Assembly: GCA_963831705.1 (NCBI GenBank)
Contig: CAWHRE010000006.1
Span: 159,903 to 223,902 of the forward strand
DNA from: DASQPR01 sp963831705
GTDB lineage: Bacteria; Actinomycetota; Actinomycetes; Mycobacteriales; Micromonosporaceae
DNA: 64,000 nt
Direction of reading: 5' to 3'
Part shown: positions 52,047 through 60,545 of the stretch, piece by piece
Layout: the number at the start of each line of letters is the position of its first letter
How positions within the stretch are numbered: position 1 is the stretch's first letter
The notes under the pieces: model-generated
What the model was told of the DNA's origin: nothing
Database searches by the model: none
The model's input: the letters and a program-made list of their open reading frames with translations, nothing else
Made by a program: the position numbers and the translations under genes

Positions 52047-52139
52047 ATGCCTATTTATCAGCTGGGCGACGAGGCACCAGCGGGGTCTGTGACGCACGTC
52101 ACGACAAGAGGCGCCCTGAGGTTACCAACCAGTCAGTAA
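52047..52139 (+). CDS. Candidate 30-residue ORF, possible gamma-carbonic anhydrase remnant
   Basis: ATG 52047 stands just after AAAGGGGGGAGAT, a strong ribosome site. It reads MPIYQLGDEAPAG, much like the N-terminus of gamma-class carbonic anhydrase/hexapeptide proteins (MPIY-x-LG...P), then differs and ends in TAA. A gene remnant or a small leader; low certainty. Confidence 0.3.
   Translation: MPIYQLGDEAPAGSVTHVTTRGALRLPTSQ
52088..52103. promoter_or_regulatory. CRP-like palindrome
   Basis: TGTGACGCACGTCACG fits TGTGA-N6-TCACA with one mismatch. Located between the lipase and msrB promoters; a Crp/Fnr regulator is encoded at 2.2 kb. Confidence 0.35.
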
Positions 52140-52210
52140 CTTGGCTAGAACCTGTTGGAAACAAGCGATGACGTTCGCAATCGGTAATCGTCGACCACTG
52201 TTCGCCGCCG

Positions 52211-52216
52211 TAGGCT
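52211..52216 (+). promoter_or_regulatory. -10 box TAGGCT for msrB
   Basis: TAGGCT, six bases, then ATG 52223. Confidence 0.55.
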
Positions 52217-52222
52217 GGACAC

Positions 52223-52630
52223 ATGACAGAGCAGGTTCTTCCGAAGACCGAAGCGGAATGGCGCGTACGCCTCACACCGGCGGAGTTCAAGGTGCTCCGG
52301 CAGGGTGGCACCGAAGCGCCGTTCGTGGGCGAGTACACCGATACCAAGACCAAGGGCACGTACCACTGCCGTGCATGCGGCGCGAAGTTGTTCGACAGTG
52401 CGACGAAGTTCGACTCGCACTGCGGCTGGCCGTCGTTCGACGAGGCGATCCCGGGTGCGATCGAGTACATCGAGGACCGGTCGCACGGCATGGTCCGAGT
52501 GGAAACCCGTTGCGCGAACTGCGGATCCCACCTCGGGCACCGGTTCGACGGCGAGCACTACACCGAAAAGAATCAGCGGTACTGCATCAACTCGATCAGC
52601 ATGACGCTGGAACCGACCGACGGTTCCTGA
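52223..52630 (+). CDS. msrB: Peptide-methionine (R)-S-oxide reductase
   Basis: 135 residues. Reduces the R-epimer of oxidised Met. Zinc-binding CRACGAKLF and RCANCGSHLGHRFDG (two CxxC), the substrate block FDSHCGWPSFDEAI, and the catalytic Cys in QRYCINSISM. Length typical of stand-alone MsrB. The resolving Cys is likely the one in SHCGWPSF. Leaderless start at ATG 52223. Confidence 0.96.
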   Translation: MTEQVLPKTEAEWRVRLTPAEFKVLRQGGTEAPFVGEYTDTKTKGTYHCRACGAKLFDSATKFDSHCGWPSFDEAIPGAIEYIEDRSHGMVRVETRCANCGSHLGHRFDGEHYTEKNQRYCINSISMTLEPTDGS

Positions 52631-52704
52631 GATAACCGAGGGCGGCTGTGCTCAGCCGTCCTCACGCTCGCTCTCGATGGCCCCCACCGTATAGACAAGA
52701 GCTT

Positions 52705-52710
52705 TACGCT
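52705..52710 (+). promoter_or_regulatory. -10 box TACGCT for the beta-propeller gene
   Basis: TACGCT, six bases, then ATG 52717. Confidence 0.55.
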
Positions 52711-52716
52711 CCTCCA

Positions 52717-53991
52717 ATGGGGAATCCGGATGCGTTCGTGGATCTGGGTGAGGATTTCGGCGCACCGGTCGAGGTAGAGACGCCGCCGTGGCGGCCGCAT
52801 TGGCGGCGGTTCCGGTTGCCCGTACTCCTTGTTTTGCTGCTGTTGTTTTGCGCCGCCTCGGTGGAACCGCCACCGTCCCTGCTCCGAGTGGTTGCGCGCA
52901 CGCCGGTCGCCGACGACGCGAGCGTGATGATCGCCGATTCCGAGTTGTTCGTTCTGGACCTGACGCACGGCGTTCGAGCCTACGACCTCGCCGACGGTCG
53001 GCTGCGCTGGTCGACGCAGACGATCGAACTCGCGACCGAGACCACGATGACGTACGACGACGGCAATGTCATCGTGAGCATGGACGATACGGACGCGTCC
53101 GGGGAGCACACGGTCGCACTCGATGCGGCGACCGGACGCAAGATGTGGACCAGTGACTTCGGCTCGGCACAGCAGGTCGCCGACGGCGTGCTGGTCCAGG
53201 CAATGCCGAGGCCGGCCGGCTACAACTATCCGGGTACGCCCCAGTCGGGCTCCGTCCGGCTGATCGATGCACGAACCGGCGCGACCCGGTGGACGCACGA
53301 CGTCGACGTGAACTGTGCGATGCAGGTGGCGACCGAAATCGTCGAGCTATGCCCGAACACCTCCAAGCTGACCGTGATCGGGCTCGTCGATGGATTGCCG
53401 ATCGTGAGCCGGACGGTCGAGCTCGGCGATGCTGCGGTGAACTTCCTGTTGCCGCAGCAGGATCAGATCGACGTCCCGCAACTCTTCGTGGCCGGTAATA
53501 CCATCCTCATTGCGCACGCCCATTCGCCGAAGCCGGTGCTCGACGCGTACGAGCTGAGCAATCTGAGCCCGCTGTGGGGTGGTGTTTCGATCGCCTACGG
53601 CCAGCACTTCGAGCAATGCGGCACCGCGGTATGCCTTACCGACGGACCATCCGCCGGAGACGCGTACGACCTGGCCACCGGACGCCCGGTCAGTTCGCTG
53701 GTGTACGTGCCGGCGCCGACCGGATCGAGATACGTGTTCATCCCGGTCGGATTCAACGCGCTCGACCAGACGACCATCCCGATGCCGTCAGCCGATGCGG
53801 GCCTGAGTGTGGGTCTACCCGACTCCGAGCCTCGATTGGCCGAATCGTCGCTCCTCGCCCGTGCGGTCGACGACATCGTGACGCTGATCCAGATCGTGCC
53901 GGGAGTCGGCCCGGACTCGTGCGCGACGGTCGCCGGATACCTGGTCTGCACGACGATCGATCACCAGCTCACCGCGTGGAAAGTCGGCTGA
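52717..53991 (+). CDS. Membrane-anchored PQQ-like beta-propeller protein
   Basis: 424 residues: an acidic N-terminus, a membrane helix (LPVLLVLLLLFCAASVEPP) and an external region of repeated blades, such as RAYDLADGRLRWST, VALDAATGRKMWTSD and RLIDARTGATRWTHD, typical of PQQ-binding-like (YVTN) propellers. No PQQ-ligand set can be assigned, so a structural or binding role is more likely than dehydrogenase activity. Leaderless start at ATG 52717. Ends 98 bases before pgm. Confidence 0.8.
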   Translation: MGNPDAFVDLGEDFGAPVEVETPPWRPHWRRFRLPVLLVLLLLFCAASVEPPPSLLRVVARTPVADDASVMIADSELFVLDLTHGVRAYDLADGRLRWSTQTIELATETTMTYDDGNVIVSMDDTDASGEHTVALDAATGRKMWTSDFGSAQQVADGVLVQAMPRPAGYNYPGTPQSGSVRLIDARTGATRWTHDVDVNCAMQVATEIVELCPNTSKLTVIGLVDGLPIVSRTVELGDAAVNFLLPQQDQIDVPQLFVAGNTILIAHAHSPKPVLDAYELSNLSPLWGGVSIAYGQHFEQCGTAVCLTDGPSAGDAYDLATGRPVSSLVYVPAPTGSRYVFIPVGFNALDQTTIPMPSADAGLSVGLPDSEPRLAESSLLARAVDDIVTLIQIVPGVGPDSCATVAGYLVCTTIDHQLTAWKVG

Positions 53992-54089
53992 CGTCCGAGA
54001 ACGTGCGCCAACGCGAGCAAGATCGTAGATTATGGAGGTTGCGGGACCGCACTCCCGCTTTCAAAATCCATGATCCGGAGGTACGGCCC

Positions 54090-55712
54090 GTGGCTATCAA
54101 CGAGCGCGCCGGGCAACTCGCCCAGGCGAGTGATCTGATCGACGTCGACGCCCTGGTGGCGGCGTACTTCGACCGGCATCCGGACGTTGCGGACCCGGCG
54201 CAACAGGTGCTGTTCGGCACGTCCGGGCACCGTGGATCCAGCTTCGACACGGCGTTCAACGAGGACCACATCGTCGCGATCAGCCAGGCGATCTGTGAAT
54301 ACCGTGCGTCGCAGGGCACCGACGGCCCGTTGTTCATCGGCCGGGACACGCACGCGCTGTCGTTGCCCGCGACCGCGTCAGCCCTCGAAGTGTTCGCCGC
54401 GAACGACGTCACGGTGCTGGTCGACAGTCGAGACGGGTACACGCCGACGCCGGCGGTTTCGCACGCGATCCTCACCTACAACCGCGACCGTACGACGCAT
54501 CTCGCCGACGGGGTGGTGGTCACGCCGTCGCATAACCCGCCACGCGACGGTGGATTCAAGTACAACCCGCCGCACGGCGGTCCGGCCGACACCGATGCGA
54601 CGAAGTGGATCCAGGATCGGGCGAACGCGCTGATCGCCGATGGCCTGCAGGGCGTACGCCGGACCGCCTCGCCGAACCCCGACAGGTACGACTTCCTCGA
54701 CAAATACGTCGGCGACCTGGGCTCCGTGATCGACATGGACGCGATCCGGGAAGCCGGCATCCGGATTGGTGCCGACCCGCTCGGCGGTGCCAGCGTCGCG
54801 TACTGGGGCGAGATCGGTGATCGCTACCGACTGGATCTGACCGTGGTCAATGAGACCGTCGATCCGACGTGGCGCTTTATGACGCTCGATCACGACGGGA
54901 AGATCCGGATGGACTGCTCGTCGCCGTACGCGATGGCGTCGCTCATTGCGCAGCGCGAGCGTTTCGACATCACGACCGGCAACGATGCCGACGCCGATCG
55001 GCACGGCATCGTGACGCCGGACGGCGGTCTGATGAACCCGAATCACTACTTGGCGGTCGCGATCTCCTACCTGTTCGGTGCCCGTACCGGTTGGCCGGCC
55101 AACGCAGCGGTGGGCAAGACGCTGGTGTCGTCCACGATGATCGATCACGTCGCGGCATCGGTCGGCCGGGAACTGTTGGAGGTGCCGGTCGGGTTCAAGT
55201 GGTTCGTACCCGGGCTTCTCGATGGTTCGGTGGGTTTTGGTGGTGAGGAGAGCGCGGGCGCGTCGTTCCTGCGCCGCGATGGTTCGGTTTGGACCACCGA
55301 CAAGGACGGCCTGCTGCTGTGCCTGCTCGCGTCCGAGATCACCGCGACCACCGGCCGGACACCGAGCATGCATTACGCGACCCTGACCGCGGAGTTTGGC
55401 GCTCCGGCGTACGCGCGCGTCGATGTGCCGTGCTCGCGTGCCGACAAGGTGCTGCTGGGAAAGCTCTCGCCGGACCAGGTCACCGCGACGATGCTGGCCG
55501 GCGAGCCGATCACCGGGAAGCTCACCGAAGCACCCGGTAACGGCGCCTCGATCGGTGGCTTGAAGGTGACGACCGAAACGGCGTGGTTCGCGGCACGACC
55601 GTCTGGCACCGAAGACGTGTACAAGATCTACGCCGAGTCGTTCCTCGGTGCGGACGATCTTGCCGAGGTGCAAGACAGCGCGCGCGAGGTGGTTTCCGCA
55701 GCTCTGAGCTGA
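54090..55712 (+). CDS. pgm: Phosphoglucomutase (alpha-D-glucose phosphate-specific)
   Basis: 540 residues. Interconverts glucose 1- and 6-phosphate, linking glycolysis to glycogen, trehalose and wall sugars. FGTSGHRG at about residue 43, the phosphoserine loop VVVTPSHNPPRDGGFKYNPP, metal loop TGNDADADRHGIV, sugar loop GFGGEESAG and phosphate-binding RPSGTEDVYKIYAES. GGAGG is 9 bases before GTG 54090. It may supply substrates related to the GH13/GH15 genes at 38-41 kb. Confidence 0.96.
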   Translation: MAINERAGQLAQASDLIDVDALVAAYFDRHPDVADPAQQVLFGTSGHRGSSFDTAFNEDHIVAISQAICEYRASQGTDGPLFIGRDTHALSLPATASALEVFAANDVTVLVDSRDGYTPTPAVSHAILTYNRDRTTHLADGVVVTPSHNPPRDGGFKYNPPHGGPADTDATKWIQDRANALIADGLQGVRRTASPNPDRYDFLDKYVGDLGSVIDMDAIREAGIRIGADPLGGASVAYWGEIGDRYRLDLTVVNETVDPTWRFMTLDHDGKIRMDCSSPYAMASLIAQRERFDITTGNDADADRHGIVTPDGGLMNPNHYLAVAISYLFGARTGWPANAAVGKTLVSSTMIDHVAASVGRELLEVPVGFKWFVPGLLDGSVGFGGEESAGASFLRRDGSVWTTDKDGLLLCLLASEITATTGRTPSMHYATLTAEFGAPAYARVDVPCSRADKVLLGKLSPDQVTATMLAGEPITGKLTEAPGNGASIGGLKVTTETAWFAARPSGTEDVYKIYAESFLGADDLAEVQDSAREVVSAALS

Positions 55713-55760
55713 ACGTGCCTTTGTTCGAGTCTTGACTCAAGACATCGATGTATAGACATC

Positions 55761-55773
55761 AGTACCCGGTACT
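55761..55773. promoter_or_regulatory. Palindrome upstream of the phn locus
   Basis: AGTACCCGGTACT is a perfect 13-bp palindrome 88 bases before the first phn ORF; GACATC is repeated with a 14-base step just ahead of it. Candidate operator. Confidence 0.4.
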
Positions 55774-55860
55774 CTCCGAGACAGAGCGCTCTATTTCCCG
55801 TTCCGGGAGATCCACTTCGGGGGCAATTCACTCTGCCCAGACAATGTCAGTGGGAGCCTC

Positions 55861-56181
55861 ATGACCAGGTTCAGACTTATCGGCGCGACCGTGGCGATGC
55901 TCGTCGCCGCGATGATCTCGGTACCCGCCTCCGCCGCCGGTACGCCACCGGCGACGCCCGCGAGCGAGGAGCTGAGCGCGGGAAGCGTCGACCGTGCGCT
56001 GCGCGCCGACGAACTGGGGGAGCGGATGACCGCACCGGCTCAGGACGAAGAATTCGTGATCAGCCACGCCGACAATGTCGCGGCCACCGGTTTCGTCGAG
56101 CACCTCAAGCTTCCGCACTACGTCGACTTCCAAGCCGAACTCGGGCTGGTACGGCGTTTGCGCGAGGGGGTCGCCCAATGA
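55861..56181 (+). CDS. phnI: Signal peptide fused to the C-terminal end of PhnI
   Basis: 106 residues. Residues 1-26 form a Sec signal (MTRFRLIGATVAMLVAAM...SASAAG) followed by a short Pro/Ala linker. From about residue 42 the sequence is the C-terminus of the C-P lyase subunit PhnI: VDRALRADELGERMTAPAQDEEFVISHADNVAATGFVEHLKLPHYVDFQAELGLVRRLR. Normal PhnI has about 350 residues; roughly 285 are missing, including the nucleosidase part. It looks like a deletion junction joining an unrelated secreted-protein start to the phnI end. As part of C-P lyase it would be non-functional. Its stop overlaps phnJ. Confidence 0.85.
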   Translation: MTRFRLIGATVAMLVAAMISVPASAAGTPPATPASEELSAGSVDRALRADELGERMTAPAQDEEFVISHADNVAATGFVEHLKLPHYVDFQAELGLVRRLREGVAQ

Positions 56182-57009
56182 ACGACATCACCTACAACGT
56201 CGGGTACCTCGACGAGCAGACCGAAACGCGGCATCCGGCGAGCGCTGCTCAAGGCAGTGGCGATCCCCGGATTCCAGGTGCCGTTCGCCTCACGTGAGGT
56301 GCCGATGCCGCGTGGCTGGGGTACCGGCGGCGTACAGGTCACGGCGTCCGTACTCGGCGCCGACGACACGCTCAAAGTCATCGACCAGGGCGCGGACGAC
56401 ACCACCAACGCGGTCTCGATCCGGGCCTTCTTCGGCCGGATGACCGGCGCGGCAACGACCACCCGTACGGACGAGGCCACGGTCATCCAGACCCGCCACC
56501 GGATTCCCGAGACGCCGCTGGCCGACGGTCAGATCATCGTCTACCAGGTACCGCTCCCAGAGCCGTTGCGCTTTCTGGAGCCGCGCGAGACCGAGACGCG
56601 CCGATTGCACGCGCTGGAGGAGTACGGCCTGATGTACGTCAAGTTGTACGAGGACATCGCGAAGTACGGCCGGATCGCGACCACCTACGACTATCCGGTG
56701 CTCGTCAACGATCGGTACCTGATGGCACCGTCCCCGATCCCGAGTTTCGACAATCCGAAAATGCACATGAGCCCGGCGTTGCAACTATTCGGAGCGGGTC
56801 GGGAGAAGCGCATCTACGCGGTGCCGCCGTACACGAAGGTGGAAAGCCTCGGATTCACCGACCATCCGTTCGAGCCGCAGCGATTCGAGGCGCCGTGCGC
56901 GATCTGCGGATCGACGAACGTGTACCTCGACGAGGTCATCATCGATGACCAGGGTGGCGCGATGTACGTCTGCTCCGACACCGACCACTGCGAACGGAGC
57001 CGGGCATGA
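56178..57009 (+). pseudogene. phnJ: C-P lyase PhnJ, with a frameshift near residue 16
   Basis: PhnJ is the radical-SAM, Fe-S subunit that breaks the carbon-phosphorus bond. ATG 56178 opens MNDITYNVGYLDEQT, the true N-terminus, but the frame then fails; one extra G near 56223 (ACC-G-AAACGC) restores TKRGIRRALLKAVAIPGF and the rest is intact to residue 276: PFASREVPMPRGWGTGG, MYVKLYEDIAKYG, FEAPCAICGSTNV and MYVCSDTDHCERS with all cluster-binding Cys. Alternatively translation starts at GTG 56257 or thereabouts, giving a protein lacking about 25 residues. Base error or real mutation. Confidence 0.85.
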
Positions 57010-57773
57010 CGCTGCTGAGCGCACGCGGTATCGGTCACCGGTACGGCGAGCGGTACGGCTGCCGCGACGTGAGCTTCGATCTGTGGCCCGGCGAGGTGCT
57101 CGCCATCGTCGGTGAATCGGGCTCCGGCAAGTCGACGCTACTCGGTACGCTCGCCGCCCGGTTGACTCTGTCCGCCGGATCCGTTCACTATGCGACGTCC
57201 GACGGGCGACTGCGGTCGTTGTCCGATCTCGCCGAGACCGAGATCAGACGGCTGTGGCGCAGCGAGTGGGGATTCGTACACCAGGACCCGGCCGATGGAC
57301 TGCGGATGCACGTCAGCGCCGGCGGCAACGTCGGGGAACCGTTGATGGCCAACGGATGGCGCCATTACGGCGATATCCGGGCGTGCGCCACCGAGTGGCT
57401 GGAACGCGTCGAGATCCCGGTCGACCGGATCGATGACCCACCGACGACGTTCTCGGGCGGTATGCGGCAGCGGTTGCAGATCGCTCGGAGTCTCGTCGTG
57501 TCGCCGCGGCTGGTCTTCATGGACGAGCCGACGAGCGGGTTGGACGTGTCCGTACAGGCTCGGTTGCTGGACCTCATCCGGTCGCTCGTACGGGAATTGG
57601 ATCTCTCGGTGGTCGTCGTCACCCACGATCTCGGCGTCGCCCGGCTCATCTCCGACCGCACTCTGGTGATGAAGGACGGTGCCGTGGTCGAGGCCGGTCT
57701 GACCGACCGCGTGCTGGACGATCCGCAATCCGAGTACGCCCAGTTGCTCGTCGCGTCAGTACTACAGGGGTGA
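57006..57773 (+). CDS. phnK: C-P lyase ABC-type ATPase PhnK
   Basis: 255 residues. Walker A VGESGSGKSTLLGTLAARL, Q-loop VHQDPADGLRMHVSAGGNVGEPLM (PhnK-like), signature FSGGMRQRLQIARSLVVSP and Walker B LVFMDEPTSGLDVSVQ. It binds the C-P lyase core complex. Overlaps phnJ (ATGA) and phnL (GTGA). Confidence 0.94.
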   Translation: MTLLSARGIGHRYGERYGCRDVSFDLWPGEVLAIVGESGSGKSTLLGTLAARLTLSAGSVHYATSDGRLRSLSDLAETEIRRLWRSEWGFVHQDPADGLRMHVSAGGNVGEPLMANGWRHYGDIRACATEWLERVEIPVDRIDDPPTTFSGGMRQRLQIARSLVVSPRLVFMDEPTSGLDVSVQARLLDLIRSLVRELDLSVVVVTHDLGVARLISDRTLVMKDGAVVEAGLTDRVLDDPQSEYAQLLVASVLQG

Positions 57774-58486
57774 GCATGTCTCTTCTGACGGTCGACGGCG
57801 TCGACAAGACTTTCACGATGCACCTGCACGGCGGTTCCCGGCTGCCCGTGCTGCGCGCGCTGACGCTCGAGGTTGCGGCCGGTGAATGCGTCGTGCTCGA
57901 CGGGCCGTCCGGAGCCGGGAAGAGCTCGATTCTCAAGATGGTCTACGGGAACTATCTCATCGATGCCGGCCGGATCGCGCTGCACACACCCGACGGCGAC
58001 GTCGATATCGCGGCAGTCGGCCCGCGCGAGGTGCTCACCGCGCGACGACAATTCATGGGGTACGTCAGCCAGTTCCTTCGCTGCGTGCCGCGCGTCGGAG
58101 CGCTCGCGGTCGTTGCGGAGCCTCTGGTGGAACGGGACGTCGATCGAGACGCGGCGTACGACCGGGCCGCGGACCTGCTGCGACGCCTGAACATTCCGGA
58201 ACGGCTTTGGTCGTTGCCGCCCGCCACGTTTTCCGGCGGTGAACAGCAGCGGATCAACATCGCGCGCGGCCTGATCGCCGGGCTGCCATTGCTACTGCTC
58301 GACGAGCCGACGGCGTCGCTCGACGCGATCAACCGCCAGGTGGTGATCGAGTTGATCCGCGAGCAGGTGGCCACTGGAGTCGGCATGCTCGCGGTTTTCC
58401 ACGATCCAGAGGTACGGGCAACGTTGGCCGATCGTCTCGTCGACGTGTCCGAGTTCGCCCAGGTCGGCGGCGGAGGGCGCACATGA
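57770..58486 (+). CDS. phnL: C-P lyase ABC-type ATPase PhnL
   Basis: 238 residues: Walker A LDGPSGAGKSSILKMVYGNY, the PhnL-typical YVSQFLRCVPRV, signature FSGGEQQRINIARGLI and Walker B LLLLDEPTASLD. PhnL helps release product or activate PhnI in the lyase complex. GTG 57770 overlaps the phnK stop; ATG 57776 is also possible. Confidence 0.93.
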   Translation: MSMSLLTVDGVDKTFTMHLHGGSRLPVLRALTLEVAAGECVVLDGPSGAGKSSILKMVYGNYLIDAGRIALHTPDGDVDIAAVGPREVLTARRQFMGYVSQFLRCVPRVGALAVVAEPLVERDVDRDAAYDRAADLLRRLNIPERLWSLPPATFSGGEQQRINIARGLIAGLPLLLLDEPTASLDAINRQVVIELIREQVATGVGMLAVFHDPEVRATLADRLVDVSEFAQVGGGGRT

Positions 58487-59196
58487 CCTCGCGGTATGCG
58501 ATCTACGCAGCACCTGGCTTCGGTGACAGCGATGCCACGGCCGGCGCATTGCGTACGGCGGCGGAGTCATGGCTGGGCCGTAGCGCGTCCGCGGATGCGT
58601 CGCCGGGCGTGTCGGCCGTACCGTCCGGCTGGAGCCGGGCCGATGTCGACGCCATCACCGTCAACCCCCGGCGGTACGGATTCCACGCCACCTTCAAAGC
58701 CCCGTTTCGCCTGGCATCCGGCCGGGACGCGGCCGAGCTGACGGAACGGCTGGCGGAATACACCGGCGATCGGGATCCGGTCGTGGTCCCGGCGCTGACA
58801 CTGGCCTGCCTCAACGGATTCTTCGCGCTGGTCGCGGGTGCCGAATCCGCCACGCTGCAGGCGCTCGGCGACACGGTCGTGCGCGATTTCGATGATCTGC
58901 GTGCACCGGCGACCGAAGCCGACATCGCGCGGCACCGGCCCGAACTGCTCGACGCCGGTGGACGCGAGATGCTTCACAAGTACGGTTATCCGTACCGCTT
59001 CGTTCTGCATTTCACGCTCACCGATCCGGTGCCGGCGGGCAACCGCGCGCACGTTGAGTCGGCATTGCGCGAGCACTTCGCCGCGCTAATCGGCCGCGAC
59101 CTCACCGTGGGTTCGTTGGCTGTGTTCCTTGAGCCCGCACCCGGAGAACCGTTCGTCCTCGCTTCGTCCCACCCGTTCCGGAAGGCAGCTCAGTGA
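58483..59196 (+). CDS. DUF1045-type 2H phosphoesterase-like phosphonate protein
   Basis: 237 residues. The two HxT motifs of the 2H superfamily are visible: YGFHATFKAPF and FVLHFTLTDPV. DUF1045 proteins occur in phn operons and are thought to act on cyclic ribose phosphates, a step comparable to PhnP. Coupled by ATGA overlaps to phnL and by GTGA-like overlap to phnM. Confidence 0.88.
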   Translation: MTSRYAIYAAPGFGDSDATAGALRTAAESWLGRSASADASPGVSAVPSGWSRADVDAITVNPRRYGFHATFKAPFRLASGRDAAELTERLAEYTGDRDPVVVPALTLACLNGFFALVAGAESATLQALGDTVVRDFDDLRAPATEADIARHRPELLDAGGREMLHKYGYPYRFVLHFTLTDPVPAGNRAHVESALREHFAALIGRDLTVGSLAVFLEPAPGEPFVLASSHPFRKAAQ

Positions 59197-60359
59197 GCGA
59201 AACCATTCTTCGCAATGCCCGCATCGTCCGGCCCGACTCGGTCCTTCACGGCACCGTGGTCGTGCGAGACGGCCTCATCCGGGAGGTGGACGGTGGCTCG
59301 GGTGGGTTCGGCGAGGACCTGGACGGCGACTATCTGCTGCCAGGCCTGGTCGAGTTGCACACCGATCACATGGAATATCACCTCATGCCACGCCCGGGCA
59401 CGCTGTGGGACGCGGTGCCGGCGTTGCTGGCGCATGACGCGCAGTTGGCCGCGTCCGGTGTCACGACCGTGTTCGACGGGTTGCGGGTCGGCACCGACCC
59501 GGGCAAGCACGATGTCGCACCGGCGCTCGCGCCCACGATGGCCAACGCGATCACGCAGGGCACCAGTGCCGGGATCCTGCGCGCGGATCACTACCTACAT
59601 TTGCGTTGCGAGGTTCCGGCGAAGGACTGCCTGGAGGTGTTCGAGACGTTCGCCGACAACCCCCGGGTCCTGCTGGTGTCCTTGATGGATCACACACCGG
59701 GCGCACGCCAGTACGCGAATCTCGACGCCTTCCGCCGGTACGTGGTCGGCAAGGGCCGTGTGACCGACGCCAACCTCGACGCGTACGTCCGGCGGTTGCA
59801 GGACGCCTGCGAGCAGTATTCCGACCGGCACCGTAAGGCGGTCGCAGAGTTGGTCCGCGAGCGCGGCGGGATCGTCCTCGCAACGCACGACGACACCACC
59901 GTCGAGCACGTCGCCGAGTCGGTCGCGCTCGGCGGCACGATTTCCGAGTTCCCGACGAGCGTCGCTGCCGCGCAGGCCGCCGTGAAGGAGGGTCAGCAGA
60001 CGGTCATGGGCGCGCCGAACGTCGTACGCGGCGGATCGCAGTCCGGCAACGTCTCGGCGGCGGAAATCCTCTCGCTCGGGCTGCTGGACATCCTGTCGTC
60101 CGACTACGTTCCGTACAGCCTTCTGCAAGCGGTCTTCCAACTCGCCGCGCAGGAGACGCTCCCGATCGAGGCCGGCGTCCGACTCGTCAGTACGAATCCG
60201 GCTCGTGCGGTCGGACTCGACGACCGGGGCGAAATCGCGGTCGGGAAGCGGGCCGACCTGGTCCGCGTACACGCTCATCAGGCCGTGACCGGCGTCGATA
60301 CGCTCGGCACGGTCCCCGTGGTCCGGGCGGTGTGGCGCGCAGGTCACCGCGTTTGTTGA
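59193..60359 (+). CDS. phnM: Alpha-D-ribose 1-methylphosphonate 5-triphosphate diphosphatase
   Basis: 388 residues, amidohydrolase fold: LPGLVELHTDHMEYHLMPRPG, FDGLRVGTDPGKHD, LVSLMDHTPGARQY, IVLATHDDTTVEH (metal ligands His, Asp), GAPNVVRGGSQSGN and SSDYVPYSLLQAVF. Splits off pyrophosphate before the lyase step. GTG 59193 overlaps the DUF1045 stop. A perfect GC hairpin follows the stop, ending the phnI'-M operon. Confidence 0.94.
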   Translation: MSETILRNARIVRPDSVLHGTVVVRDGLIREVDGGSGGFGEDLDGDYLLPGLVELHTDHMEYHLMPRPGTLWDAVPALLAHDAQLAASGVTTVFDGLRVGTDPGKHDVAPALAPTMANAITQGTSAGILRADHYLHLRCEVPAKDCLEVFETFADNPRVLLVSLMDHTPGARQYANLDAFRRYVVGKGRVTDANLDAYVRRLQDACEQYSDRHRKAVAELVRERGGIVLATHDDTTVEHVAESVALGGTISEFPTSVAAAQAAVKEGQQTVMGAPNVVRGGSQSGNVSAAEILSLGLLDILSSDYVPYSLLQAVFQLAAQETLPIEAGVRLVSTNPARAVGLDDRGEIAVGKRADLVRVHAHQAVTGVDTLGTVPVVRAVWRAGHRVC

Positions 60360-60390
60360 ACGAGCCGTTATCGAAAAACCATCAAATAGC

Positions 60391-60417
60391 CGCGCGAACG
60401 TGGGGACCGTTCGCGCG
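60391..60417 (+). terminator. Hairpin after phnM
   Basis: CGCGCGAACG and CGTTCGCGCG pair over 10 bp, loop TGGGGAC; between phnM and phnD. Confidence 0.75.
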
Positions 60418-60545
60418 TAGTGGGCTCTCCGTTACTCATTGGTTAAACCTTCTTCCCTACCTTGACGACTGATCAAGTAGGAACAGGCCTGCTTGACCCC
60501 GTGCCAAGCACCCTGATCTGGCTTGTCATCGTCGAAAGGGTTCCT

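Noticed and set aside
54030..54062. tRNA-like stretch before pgm
   Set aside because: Contains CTCCCGC and AAAATCC but no TTCGAAT-type loop, acceptor stem or CCA pairing; not a tRNA.
53574..54089. N-terminal extension of pgm to give a 712-residue protein
   Set aside because: The extension overlaps the propeller gene in another frame and is Arg-rich noise; GTG 54090 has GGAGG.
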